NCBI GenBank assembly: GCA_963817435.1
Contig: CAWFNY010000002.1
Coordinates: 682,001-746,000 of the forward strand
DNA from: JADJOM01 sp963817435
GTDB lineage: Bacteria > Gemmatimonadota > Gemmatimonadetes > Gemmatimonadales > GWC2-71-9
Reading direction: 5' to 3'
DNA length: 64,000 nt
A program made the translations under genes and the position numbers. Shown one piece after another: positions 42,707-53,540 of this stretch (its first letter is position 1; every line of letters begins with the position of its first letter). Below the pieces are notes generated by a model, which was not told where the DNA came from, did no database searches, and saw only the letters and a program-made list of their open reading frames with translations.

Positions 42707-44371
42707 TCACATGAGACGGTATTTCGGCCCACTCCCGCCCTCCCGAGGTGTCCACCGCGGACCGAGCACATCCGTGGCCTTGCAGTCGATGCAGTTGGGC
42801 GCGTTGACCCTGAGTTCGTCCCCCACCCGCTCATAGACTCCGGCGGGGCAGAGATGAGCGTAGAAGTCGGCGACCTCGGCGGTCACATCGGTCCCCACGA
42901 GCAGATGCTGAGGGATCGTATCACGAGTGGCGTTCCCCGACTTGAAGACCGCGTCCACCTTGCTCACCGTCAGCGTGCCATCCGGGACCAGCGGCGCGAG
43001 CGCGGGCGCCGCCGCGATGGTGCGCACCTGGTCCGCGTCCTCATGCATCGGGATCCGGCCGCCGGGGAACTTGCCGCCGGTGAGGCTCATCAGTCCCGCC
43101 TTCACCCCACCGGCCACGAAGCCGTCCTTGAACGCGAGCCGCATGTTGCGGGTCTTGTACATGTCCTGGACGATGTAACTCTCGTTGACGATACGGTCGT
43201 ACGTCGCCAGACTCGCGGCGGAGACATCGTCGGCCGAGAGCGCGTCGAAGGCCGCGCGGGCGGCGTACATGCCGGACTGCATCGCGTAGTGTACGCCCTT
43301 GAGCGAGGGGACGTCCACAAAGCCGACGGTGTCGCCGGCCATCAGGAGCCCCTCGCCCGAGCGCCGCTCCGGCAGCGAGTAGAATCCGCCCTCGGGGATG
43401 GTCTTGGCTCCCCACTCGAGCAGTTCGCCCCCCTCGAGACAGGGACGGACCAGCGGGTGCTGCTTGAGCCGCTGCAGCAGGACGTGCACGTCGAGATTGG
43501 CCTCACGGTAATCGAGACCGACCACCAGACCGAGTGAGATCATCTCCGGCCCGAGCGGATACAGCCAGCTCCCGCCGAACGCGGTCGAGGGGAGCGGCCA
43601 GCCCAGGGTGTGGATCACCCGGTCGAGCGGACGCTTCACCTGCCAGACTTCCTTGACGCCGAGCGCGAAGATCTGCGGATTCTCGGAGCGGACACCCCGC
43701 CACTCGCGCCACGCCTGACCGAGCGTGCCGCGCGTCCCCTCGGTGAGCACGGTGATCTTCGCGGTGATGTCGGTCGGTTCCTGATAGCTTCCCGTCGGCT
43801 GGCGCTCGCGGTCGAGGCCCGACGGCGTCGTCCGCACCCCCTTCACCGCCTGGCCCTGCACCAGCAGCGCCTCGGCGGGGAATCCCGGGAAGATGTTGAC
43901 GCCCAGCGCCTCGGCCTGTTCCCCGAGCCAGCGGACGAGCTCGCAGAGACTCGCCGTGTAGAAGCCGCGGTTGTGCATCGTCGGGGGCGTGGGCAGCTTC
44001 AGCGACCCGCCCTCGCTGAGATAGTAGACCGCTTCGGCGGAGACCGGCTGGCGGAAGGGGAAATCGGCATCCTTGAGCTCGGGAAAGAGTTCCCGCAGCG
44101 CGCGCGGATTGATCACCGCACCGGAGAGATTGTGCTCGCCGAGACTCCCCGCCTTTTCCAGGACGCCGATGTTGAGATCCGGCATGCCGGAGCCGGCGGC
44201 CTGAGCCGCCTTCACCAGCTTGGCGAGCTGGATGGCGCCGGCGAGCCCGGAAGGACCCGCGCCAACGAAGAGCACGTCCATCTCCAGCGCCTCGGCACTC
44301 GGCTCCTGAGCGAGAATGAGCTGGTCGAGCGGCAGTTGCCGCTGGTGGCGACGGGGCAGAATCGGGGTCAC
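42707..44371 (-). CDS. electron transfer flavoprotein:ubiquinone oxidoreductase
   Basis: A 554-residue ETF-QO, which passes electrons from reduced ETF to quinone at the membrane. The FAD motif is VLFVGAGPSGLAGAIQLAKL. The mid-region has NLSGAVINPRALRELFPEL, and the FAD-associated GLLMAGDTVGFVDVPSLKGVH follows. The C-terminal [4Fe-4S] ligands are in HLCPAGVYE and NAPNCIDCKATDVLGP. The start is the GTG at 44371, which has AAGGAGCGG upstream; a longer in-frame extension lacks one. It matches the etfA/etfB and acyl-CoA dehydrogenase genes elsewhere in the window. Confidence 0.95.
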   Translation of the reverse strand: MTPILPRRHQRQLPLDQLILAQEPSAEALEMDVLFVGAGPSGLAGAIQLAKLVKAAQAAGSGMPDLNIGVLEKAGSLGEHNLSGAVINPRALRELFPELKDADFPFRQPVSAEAVYYLSEGGSLKLPTPPTMHNRGFYTASLCELVRWLGEQAEALGVNIFPGFPAEALLVQGQAVKGVRTTPSGLDRERQPTGSYQEPTDITAKITVLTEGTRGTLGQAWREWRGVRSENPQIFALGVKEVWQVKRPLDRVIHTLGWPLPSTAFGGSWLYPLGPEMISLGLVVGLDYREANLDVHVLLQRLKQHPLVRPCLEGGELLEWGAKTIPEGGFYSLPERRSGEGLLMAGDTVGFVDVPSLKGVHYAMQSGMYAARAAFDALSADDVSAASLATYDRIVNESYIVQDMYKTRNMRLAFKDGFVAGGVKAGLMSLTGGKFPGGRIPMHEDADQVRTIAAAPALAPLVPDGTLTVSKVDAVFKSGNATRDTIPQHLLVGTDVTAEVADFYAHLCPAGVYERVGDELRVNAPNCIDCKATDVLGPRWTPREGGSGPKYRLM

Positions 44372-44468
44372 GAAGGACCGCTCCTTGGAGGGGGCTGTGA
44401 GGGTGGCAGAATATAAGGCGAACCGGCCCCCGTATAGGGGTGCCCCGACCCGGGGATAGGACCCCACC

Positions 44469-44975
44469 ATGAGACTGCTCAACGCCATTCGGGACCCCTG
44501 GGTCTGGGGTCAATTCACGCTCGTCGCCCTGGTGGTCTTCGGGATTCCCTGGCTCGCCGCCACTGCCGATCCCGCGGGCCCGTTCGCCTGGCTGACCATA
44601 CGGGCGTCATCGGCGCGGTTCGCCGGCATCGTGCCGCTCCTGCTGGGCGGACTGCTGATGCTCCTCGCCGCCCTGCACCTCGGCCGCAACCTGACGCCCG
44701 CCACGACGCCAATCGAAGGCGGCCATCTGGTGGAGCGGGGTGTCTATACCCAGGTGCGACATCCGATGTACGCCGGCCTCATCCTGGTCCTGTGGGGGAT
44801 CGCGTGGATCGGGAGCAACTGGCGGATGGGGCTGCTGGTCGCGGTGGTGTCGCTGGGGTACTTCGATCGCAAAGCCGCCACCGAGGAACGGAAGCTCCAG
44901 ACGCGCTACCCCGGATACGCGGCGTACATCAGGCGAGTGCCGAAGCTGATTCCCGGGTTTCGTAAAGGGAGTTGA
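44469..44975 (+). CDS. isoprenylcysteine carboxyl methyltransferase-like membrane protein
   Basis: A 168-residue membrane protein of the ICMT/phospholipid-methyltransferase group. Hydrophobic segments occupy the first half. The conserved SAM-binding region GGHLVERGVYTQVRHPMYAGLIL and the C-terminal EERKLQTRYPGYAAYIRRVPKLIP are diagnostic. Bacterial members methylate unknown lipid or isoprenoid acceptors. It is divergent from the ETF-QO gene. The 415-base gap after it contains a perfect inverted repeat but no gene. Confidence 0.9.
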   Translation: MRLLNAIRDPWVWGQFTLVALVVFGIPWLAATADPAGPFAWLTIRASSARFAGIVPLLLGGLLMLLAALHLGRNLTPATTPIEGGHLVERGVYTQVRHPMYAGLILVLWGIAWIGSNWRMGLLVAVVSLGYFDRKAATEERKLQTRYPGYAAYIRRVPKLIPGFRKGS

Positions 44976-45039
44976 TGTTACTGGATTGGAGGGGTCGCGG
45001 CGGGAAAGGGGAAACGCAGACGCCGCGGTCCCTTCCCCC

Positions 45040-45069
45040 GTATGCAACCGGCTGGCACCGATTGCATAC
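45040..45069. promoter_or_regulatory. perfect inverted repeat, candidate operator
   Basis: GTATGCAA (45040-45047) and TTGCATAC (45062-45069) form an exact 8-base inverted repeat with a 14-base spacer. It is AT-richer than its surroundings, in an otherwise gene-free 415-base gap (44976-45389) upstream of the aminotransferase gene. The dyad has the form of a dimeric regulator's site. Confidence 0.5.
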
Positions 45070-45389
45070 TCGTCAGTGAGGGTCAGGAGACGCGGCGCGT
45101 GAGGGGGACTGCGCGAAACAACTGCCGCCCCCAGGGGCAGAGACGGTGCCACGATCGGCCGGCATACCGCAGCGCACCAGCGCGCTCCGCGCCACGCCTC
45201 CAAGCCGTTCTCACGACGCGACATACCTCCGGGATGCGAAGTCGCCGCCGGGTGACGATCAGGTCCCCCGCGACGATGAAGCCCGCGTTTCCTCCCACAG
45301 TGGCGTGGCGTCGCCGCCATAGCTGAGCTTGTCAAGCGATAGTCCCCGGATGCCCTGAAGAATCGCGCGAGCGGTGGCTATCTTGGATC

Positions 45390-46643
<1,254 letters not shown>

Positions 46644-46646
46644 CAG

Positions 46647-46722
46647 GAGGGAAGAGGGAAGAGGGAAGAGGGAAGAGGATGCGCTTCTCCCTCTTCCCTC
46701 TTCCCTCTTCCCCCTTCCCTCG
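46647..46722. repeat. polypurine/polypyrimidine inverted repeat between convergent genes
   Basis: Four tandem GGAAGA-type units (46647-46678) face the complementary TCTTCCC units (46684-46722) around GATGCGC. The stem is long and nearly perfect. It could serve as a bidirectional terminator for the aminotransferase and thioredoxin genes. Confidence 0.7.
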
Positions 46723-46724
46723 CT

Positions 46725-47066
46725 TCACGCTCCGAGCTGCTTCCCGATCTTCTCGTCGAGAATGCTCCGCAGCCGCGGATCGGCGCCGATCACCCCATCC
46801 ACCGGCTTCCCGTCCTTGAACAGCAGGATCGAGGGAATCGAGCGGATGTTGAACCTGGCCGCCGTCGCCTGATTCGCGTCGGTATCGAGCTTGAGCACCT
46901 TCACCCGGCCGCGATAATCCTCGGCCAGCTTCTCGACCACCGGCGCCACCGCGCGGCAGGGGCCGCACCAGGCCGCCCAGAAATCCACCACGACCAGTCC
47001 ATCCGCCTTCTCGACCTCCGCACCGAATGTCGCGTCGGTCACCTGCAGGTTCAGCGTTGTCGTCAT
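46725..47066 (-). CDS. trxA: thioredoxin
   Basis: A 113-residue classical thioredoxin, a cytoplasmic disulfide reductase. The active site is VVVDFWAAWCGPCRAVAPVVEKLA, and the cis-Pro is in IRSIPSILLFKDGKPVD. The ATG at 47066 has AAGGAG ten bases upstream; a longer open frame upstream lacks support. An ArsR-type regulator lies upstream in the same orientation, and a palindrome lies between them. Redox control by that regulator is possible but is only an inference. Confidence 0.95.
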   Translation of the reverse strand: MTTTLNLQVTDATFGAEVEKADGLVVVDFWAAWCGPCRAVAPVVEKLAEDYRGRVKVLKLDTDANQATAARFNIRSIPSILLFKDGKPVDGVIGADPRLRSILDEKIGKQLGA

Positions 47067-47136
47067 ACCAGGATCTCCTTCAGTGTTGATTCGGCCCTTC
47101 GGCCGTGGGCTCACCGTCGCTGCATCAATAATCGGT

Positions 47137-47156
47137 ACATAGACAACAATCTATGT
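47137..47156. promoter_or_regulatory. palindrome between arsR-like gene and trxA
   Basis: ACATAGA (47137-47143) and TCTATGT (47150-47156) form an exact inverted repeat in an AT-rich stretch 70 bases upstream of trxA. A related imperfect dyad (TATCGATGATTATCTATA on the minus strand) lies at about 47518-47535, just before the ArsR-like start. Both fit the ATA...TAT style of ArsR operators. Confidence 0.5.
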
Positions 47157-47199
47157 TTTACTTCCAAAAGAACTCCCGCAACCCGCGGGAGCATCCCGC

Positions 47200-47493
47200 T
47201 CAGCGCCTAGCCCGGAGGAGCCGCCGGTCGAGCTGGGCGAGATACTCCTCGATCACCCCGGGCCGCGAACGGTACAACCGCATCTGGCCGTCCTGGCGCA
47301 CCGCCACCAGGCCGGCGGTATACAGCTCCTTCAGGTGGTGCGAGACCGTCGCCTGGGTGATCGGAAAGCGTTCGCAGAGCGCCTTGCACGACAGCTCCTC
47401 CGCCCCCGCGATCGCCTCCAGAATCTCGAAGCGGCGGTTGTCGGCGAGGGCCTTGGCGATCCGCTCGATCTCCTCGCTGACGAGCCGGGTCAT
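47200..47493 (-). CDS. ArsR family HTH transcriptional regulator
   Basis: A 97-residue winged-helix regulator. The body IAKALADNRRFEILEAIAGAEELSCKALCERFPITQATVSHHLKELYTAGLV is a classic ArsR HTH with the DNA-reading TVSHHLKEL helix, followed by the RQDGQMRLYRSRPG wing. One Cys (SCKALCERF region) occurs in the region where metal sites form, but no clear CxC set exists. It lies upstream of trxA in the same direction, with operator-like dyads on both sides. Autoregulation is likely. Confidence 0.92.
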   Translation of the reverse strand: MTRLVSEEIERIAKALADNRRFEILEAIAGAEELSCKALCERFPITQATVSHHLKELYTAGLVAVRQDGQMRLYRSRPGVIEEYLAQLDRRLLRARR

Positions 47494-47545
47494 GGTCGCG
47501 ATGCCTTGGTCACGGAGATATAGATAATCATCGATACATTGCCCG

Positions 47546-48857
47546 TCAAGCGGCGGCGGCGGGCCTCCGAATGAACCGGAAGACGGGGTAGCTCGCGACC
47601 AGGAGTCCGAGCGAGATCAGCCCGTTCGTCCGGTCACTCGTGATGTTCCCCACGAGGAAGGCGAGGGAGCAGACCACCAGGAAGCCGGGCACCCAGGGAT
47701 AGCCAAAGCCGCGGTAGGGCCGTGGCAGATCGGGTTCACGTCTGCGCAGGACGATCACGGAAAGAAAGGACGCGGTGTAGTTCACCACGAAGAAGAACGC
47801 CGCCAGCGCGAGGATCTGGTTGAATGTCCCCGTCACCAGCAGCGCGACGGTGGCGATGGTGCTGATCATCAGCGACGGAATCGGCGTCCCGCCCTGATTG
47901 ACGGAGCTGAACCCGCGCCAGAGGAGTCCATCGCGGCTGAGGGCGAAGGGCAGCCGGGAGCCCATCAGCAGGATCGCGTTGGCTGCGCTCATCAGCGACA
48001 CCAGCAGCACGCCGCGCACCACCGTGTCGCCGCTCGGGCCGAAGAGTTGCCGCGCCGCCGTGGCGGCGACCAGCTCCTGCCCCGCCATCCGGGAGATCGG
48101 CACGACATGGAGGAAGGCGGCATTCAGCAGCAGATAGATCGCGATGACCGCGAGCACGCCGCCGGCCATGGCACGCGGGATGTCACGGCCCGGATTCCGC
48201 ACCTCGCCGCTGAAGTAGAGCATCCCGTTCCAGCCGTCGTAGGTATAGATGACGCCCTGCAGCGCGAGAATCAGCGGACCGAACGCGAGGAACAACGAAG
48301 CGGTCGGCACCGCCGCGCCGGCGTCCGGCGCCATCGGCGCGGCCGGCCAGAAGAGACAGACCGCGGCGAGGCCGATCAGCACGATGGCCTTGAGCAGCGA
48401 GGTGATCTGCTGGGTGAGGTCGCCGGCGCGGATGCCCCGTGCCTGAATCAGTGTGAGCACGACGCAGACCCCGATCGCGACCGGCACCGTCCAGCCGGCG
48501 AGCGCGGGCCATAGCGCGACGCTGTAGTCGCCCATCGAGACCGTGACCGCGGCCATGGAGGCGCAGGTCGAGATCCAGTCGCTCCACCCGATCATGAAGC
48601 CGGCGTAGTCTCCCAGGGCCCGCCGGGCGAAGACGTACTGTCCTCCCGACTCCGGAATCATCGCGCCGAGTTCGGCGAGCGTCAGGGCGCCCAGCAGCGC
48701 GTAGATGCCGCCGGCGATCCACACGCCGAAGAACCAGGGCGTGCTGGGCAACTGGCGGGCGACTTCGCCGGGGGTGCGGAGGATGCCGACCCCGATGCTG
48801 TTGCCGATGATGACGGCAAGCCCGAAGGCGACGCCGAGGATCTGGAGGAGACGGCCC

Positions 48858-48868
<11 letters not shown>
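47546..48868 (-). CDS. APC family amino acid permease
   Basis: A 440-residue permease with about twelve transmembrane segments. The TM1 unwound motif is IGNSIGVGILRTPGEVA and the TM3 region has SGGQYVFARRALGDYAGFMIGW. A later YDGWNGMLYFSGEVRNPGRDIPRAM segment resembles the LAT/YfnA branch of the APC superfamily. A basic loop RRREPDLPRPYRGFGYPWVP before the last helices is also typical. It starts with a GTG and overlaps the etfA 3' end by 11 bases. The substrate is probably an amino acid, unspecified. Confidence 0.93.
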
Positions 48869-49825
<957 letters not shown>

Positions 49826-49826
<1 letters not shown>

Positions 49827-50575
49827 CAGATCACCTTCGCTTCTTCACGGAGCAGCCGAACCAGCGCCGGCACCGCGTCGGCGCCCTCGCCGACGATCTG
49901 TCCCGGCTTCCGTTCCGGCGGCAGCGTGTATCCCAGCACCGTCACGCTGCCGGCCCCGAGAGTCACGGGCTTCACCTCGAGCGGCTTCTTCTTCGCGGCC
50001 ATGATTCCCTTGAGCGACGGGAGCCGGGGCGTGTTGAGTCCCTTGTCGCAGGTGAGCACCGCCGGCAGCGCGCAGGTGGAGGTCTCCACGCCGCCTTCGA
50101 TCTCGCGCTCGGCCTCGAGCGCGCCGTCGGCGACCTTCAGGTGGGCCACGGCGGTGACGCAGGGAAGCCCGAGCAGTTCCGCGACCATCGGACCGACCTG
50201 ATGGTTGTAGTCATCCACGGCAAGCTTGCCGCACACGATGAGATCGAAGTTGCCGGCCTTGAGTTCCGCGGCGAGCGCGCGGGCCACTTCGAGCCCGTCC
50301 GCCGAGCCCGGGGTCTGCAGCAGGACGCCGCGGTCGATCCCCATCGCGAGTGCGGTGCGGATCGTCTCCTGCGCGGCGTCGCTTCCCAGGGAGATGACGA
50401 CGGTCTCACCGGCTCCAGCCGCCTCACGCAGCTTCAGGGCCTCTTCGATCGCGTACTCATCATAGGGGTTGGGGACAAACTTGACTCCGGCCTCGTCGAT
50501 GGACTTGCCATCGGCGCCGATGACGATCTTGGCGGTGGTATCGGGGACCCGCTTGAGACAGACGGCGATACGCAA
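49826..50575 (-). CDS. etfB: electron transfer flavoprotein subunit beta
   Basis: A 249-residue ETF beta subunit, which binds AMP and forms a heterodimer with EtfA. The N-terminal RIAVCLKRVPDTTAKIVIG and the PYDEYAIEEALKLREA segment are typical. The VCGKLAVDDYNHQVGPMVAELLG motif and LPSLKGIMAAKKKPLE follow; the latter is the recognition-loop region that contacts acyl-CoA dehydrogenases. It precedes etfA in the same transcript. Confidence 0.96.
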
Positions 50576-50639
50576 GACGGACCTCGGATTGGGGCGGAAG
50601 CGGGACCGGCGTCAGGGGCCCTTGAGTAGACGGGTGACA

Positions 50640-50745
50640 ATAGTAGCCAAGGCTCCGGGGAGAGGGAAAGGGGAAGCGGGAAGCACCGTCAAGGAAGGGT
50701 GGCCCTGAGTTCCGATTCCCGAGTTCCGGGTTTCGGGTTTCGGGC
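50640..50745. repeat. purine-rich tract and GAGTTCCG repeat upstream of etfB
   Basis: The gap beyond etfB has a GGGGAGAGGGAAAGGGGAAG purine run (about 50657-50676) followed by GAGTTCCGATTCCCGAGTTCCGGGTTTCGGG. Shorter versions occur near 309 and 3940. The repeats are degenerate and of unknown function; no gene is evident between 50576 and 50883. Confidence 0.4.
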
Positions 50746-50883
50746 TTCTTGATGAGTCGGCGGATCGGAGGATTGATGGCCGGCCGGGAGAAGGTTCATG
50801 GAATCGAAGAGCGGGTACTCCGTCGGGGAGGTGATGCCGAGCCGGGTGGTGCGTATTGCTTGGAGGATGAACCAGGCCGGAAC

Positions 50884-51342
50884 ATGCAGCAGGCTGAGCT
50901 TCCAATCGACCCTCGGCTGGCGTCGTTGAACCGCGTCCTCCGGCGGGTCCGTTTCCTTCCTTCGCCGGGGCTTGAGGCCGAGATCCGGTCTGCTGTCAGG
51001 CACTCACTCGCGCCAGCTCCGCCGCCGCCTCCCTCCCTCGCCGAGCTTCTCGGTGTCACCGGTGCGGCGTTGCTGGTCGGGCTGTTGATCTACCTTCTCT
51101 GGCAGACCATTCTGGCCACCTCGCACCGAGGCCACTGCGCCGGACGGGCGACGGTCTCAACCACGTCCTCCGGCTGTCTCACCAGTACAGCGCTCGTGAC
51201 GCATGAAGGGCAATGGTCCGGTACGGCACACGGGGCAGAAGACCGTGGCCTCCTGCCCCGTGGTGTGCAGACCCGCCCGAATGGAGGTCAGGACATCCGG
51301 GCGGGCCTCAGTCGTCGCCGCCCCCGAAGCTACGCCGGATGA
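50884..51342 (+). CDS. short membrane-anchored protein (candidate, possibly decayed)
   Basis: A possible 152-residue protein from the ATG at 50884. The first ~90 residues look genuine: PIDPRLASLNRVLRRVRFLPSPGLEAEI resembles the start of the sigma-partner protein at 53541, then a Pro run and one transmembrane helix (LLGVTGAALLVGLLIYLLW). The region after the helix is Ser/Thr/Cys-rich without clear structure, and the frame overlaps the end of the TonB receptor gene on the other strand. It may be a truncated or frameshifted relative of that protein. Confidence 0.4.
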   Translation: MQQAELPIDPRLASLNRVLRRVRFLPSPGLEAEIRSAVRHSLAPAPPPPPSLAELLGVTGAALLVGLLIYLLWQTILATSHRGHCAGRATVSTTSSGCLTSTALVTHEGQWSGTAHGAEDRGLLPRGVQTRPNGGQDIRAGLSRRRPRSYAG

Positions 51343-53470
51343 TGAGGCGGACGACGCGCCGGTAGCCCGGGGTCAGGAAGCGTTCGAGCACCCCGCCTCC
51401 GCCCTGGTTCACGTTGAACGTGCCGAACGTCGCATACTTCGTCTGCGCGATGTTGTTGCCGACAGCGACCACTTCCCATCCCTTCCCGCGCCAGCCGAGC
51501 CGGGCATCCACCACCATGTAGGCCCCGAGCTTCGGTTCCTGGTTCGACTCGTCGCCGCGCAGGTACTGCGAACCGATGTAGCGGCCGTCGCCGCCGGCAT
51601 AGAAGCCCATGGGGAGCTTGAGCGAGGCGCCGAACTTGACCTGGTGGGCCGGCACCAGCGGCATTTTGTTGCCAGGCACAACCGCGTTGTCGCCGCCGAA
51701 GTCGTCCCGAATGCTGAAGATGTCCGCGGCGCTCTCGAAGGTGGCATCAGTGTAGGCGTAATTGGCGTAGAGCGAATGACCGCCTGTGAGAAAGAGCTGA
51801 GCCGAGGCCTCGATGCCCTGGCGCCTGGTCTTGTCGACGTTGGTGAAGAAGCCGTCGATCGTGGTGCCGGCCGGAGCGGAATCGGAACCGGCGAGGATGA
51901 TGTCGTCCCGAACATTGGTGCGGTACGCCGATGCGCTCAGAATCACCTGGCCCGCCACCAGCCGACCGCCCACTTCGAAGGTGGTGGCGCGGACCGGCTT
52001 GATGGGCGGGTCGTCGCCTAGCGCAAACGGCAGCGGGCAGGGCGCGGTCTCATCGGCGCAGGCCAGCTCGATCACCGCGGGCGCCCGGAAGGCACCGCCC
52101 ACCGAGCCATAGAGCGAGAGCCCGCCACCGGCATCCACTGTGATGCCGCCCTTGGGACTCAGCCGCTTGTAGGTGCTCGAGGTGTCCCGGGTCGGATCGA
52201 GCTGATTTTGGAACGGGATGCGCACATAGTCGTATCGCGCGCCGGCGGACAGCGTGACTCTCCCGGTCGTGAGGTCGCCTAGCGCGTAGCCAGCCAGGTC
52301 CCAGGTCGGGCTCTTCACGAAGGTGGTCTGGGTCGACGATCCACCGAACTTGGTGGAGTCGGCGAACAGCTCGACGGCGGTATGGCTCGCCGAGCCCTCG
52401 CCACCGATCCGGAATCCCACGACCGAGCTGCCGAGCGGCTGCTCCCAGCGATAGTCGACGGTGCCGCCGAGGATCCTGTTGCGCGACTTGCCGAGGTTGT
52501 CCGGGTCCGCGGCCTGATTGACGTTGAAGCGGGTCGCCTCGTGACGGCGGATGTAGGTGGAGGCGGACAACTGCCCTCGACCAGCACGGCGATACGCGGT
52601 GAGCGCCAGCTGCAGATTGTTCAGATCCTCAAAGTCTCCGGCGCTGAGATTCGAATCCGGCTTGGCATTGTATACGGTCAGTGGCAGCGAGCCCGCCGTT
52701 TCGGCGCGGGACTTGGCCCCCAGCCCCTGCAGCCGGATACCCCAGCTTTCCGTCAGGCGGCCAAAATTGAAAAAGCCGTTGTACTGCTTCGCGCCCGTCA
52801 ACTGGCGCCAGCCATCTTCGCGGTCGTACCCTCCGCCGAGGTAGTAGCTCCACTTCCCGCCGCCGAGCGATCCGGCGAGAGAAGCATCGGTTCCGAAGGT
52901 TTTGTAGTTGCCCCCCGACACCTCGAGTTCACCATGAGTGCGGCCACCGCCGGCGTCGGTGACGAGGTTGACCGCCCCACCCAGCGAGTTGCGGCCCAGC
53001 AGCGATGCCGTGCCGGAGAGCAACTCGATGCGGGTGACGTGCTCCATCGGGAGCAGGTCGAAGTTTACCTGGGCGGCGTCCGGTTCGTTCTGCCGGATGC
53101 CATCGAGGAAAACCGAGATCCCCTGCGGGAGTCCCACCACCGGCGACGCGAAGAACCCGCGCGAGGAAAGCGAAAGCTTGTAACTCGCACCGAGGTCATC
53201 GTAGCTGGAGATCCCCGCCTGGGTCGTGAGCAGATCGGTGAGCTGGCGAGGTTCGTTGGCCTCGATCTGGTCGCGGGTGAGAATGGTAGTGCGCGCGGGT
53301 ATGCCAGAGCCGATCTTCGGCCCGGTCGGGGTGAGGATCGAGCCGATCACCTCAATCGGCTTGAGCACGACCACACGCGTGGTGTCCTTGCGGGTGCTAT
53401 CGGGTTGTTGCGCTGAGAGCTGGGACCCAACGGAGAGGGCCAGCAGAAGGCCGGACGCGAGCAGGCGCAT
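51308..53470 (-). CDS. TonB-dependent outer membrane receptor
   Basis: A 720-residue outer-membrane receptor. A signal peptide (LLASGLLLALSVGSQLSAQ) precedes the TonB-box-like VVVLKPIEVIG. The plug domain follows with QLTDLLTTQAGISSYDDLGASYKLSLSSRGF, PVVGLPQGISVFLDGIRQNEP, VTRIELLSGTASLLGRNSLGGAVNLV. The 22-strand barrel ends in an arginine-rich strand; a C-terminal aromatic is not obvious (IRRSFGGGDD). The start is ATG 53470 because the signal peptide begins there. Siderophore or vitamin transport is typical; the ligand is unknown. It lies downstream of a sigma factor/partner pair. Confidence 0.95.
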   Translation of the reverse strand: MRLLASGLLLALSVGSQLSAQQPDSTRKDTTRVVVLKPIEVIGSILTPTGPKIGSGIPARTTILTRDQIEANEPRQLTDLLTTQAGISSYDDLGASYKLSLSSRGFFASPVVGLPQGISVFLDGIRQNEPDAAQVNFDLLPMEHVTRIELLSGTASLLGRNSLGGAVNLVTDAGGGRTHGELEVSGGNYKTFGTDASLAGSLGGGKWSYYLGGGYDREDGWRQLTGAKQYNGFFNFGRLTESWGIRLQGLGAKSRAETAGSLPLTVYNAKPDSNLSAGDFEDLNNLQLALTAYRRAGRGQLSASTYIRRHEATRFNVNQAADPDNLGKSRNRILGGTVDYRWEQPLGSSVVGFRIGGEGSASHTAVELFADSTKFGGSSTQTTFVKSPTWDLAGYALGDLTTGRVTLSAGARYDYVRIPFQNQLDPTRDTSSTYKRLSPKGGITVDAGGGLSLYGSVGGAFRAPAVIELACADETAPCPLPFALGDDPPIKPVRATTFEVGGRLVAGQVILSASAYRTNVRDDIILAGSDSAPAGTTIDGFFTNVDKTRRQGIEASAQLFLTGGHSLYANYAYTDATFESAADIFSIRDDFGGDNAVVPGNKMPLVPAHQVKFGASLKLPMGFYAGGDGRYIGSQYLRGDESNQEPKLGAYMVVDARLGWRGKGWEVVAVGNNIAQTKYATFGTFNVNQGGGGVLERFLTPGYRRVVRLIIRRSFGGGDD

Positions 53471-53540
53471 GTGGAACCGTAGAGTGGGTGAACGGAGCCG
53501 ATGGTGGATCCCCCACGGGACAATGGGGGCGTGGAACGGG

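Noticed and set aside
41366..43537. 723-residue open frame on the plus strand
   Set aside because: Antisense to the GGDEF and ETF-QO genes, which have clear catalytic motifs.
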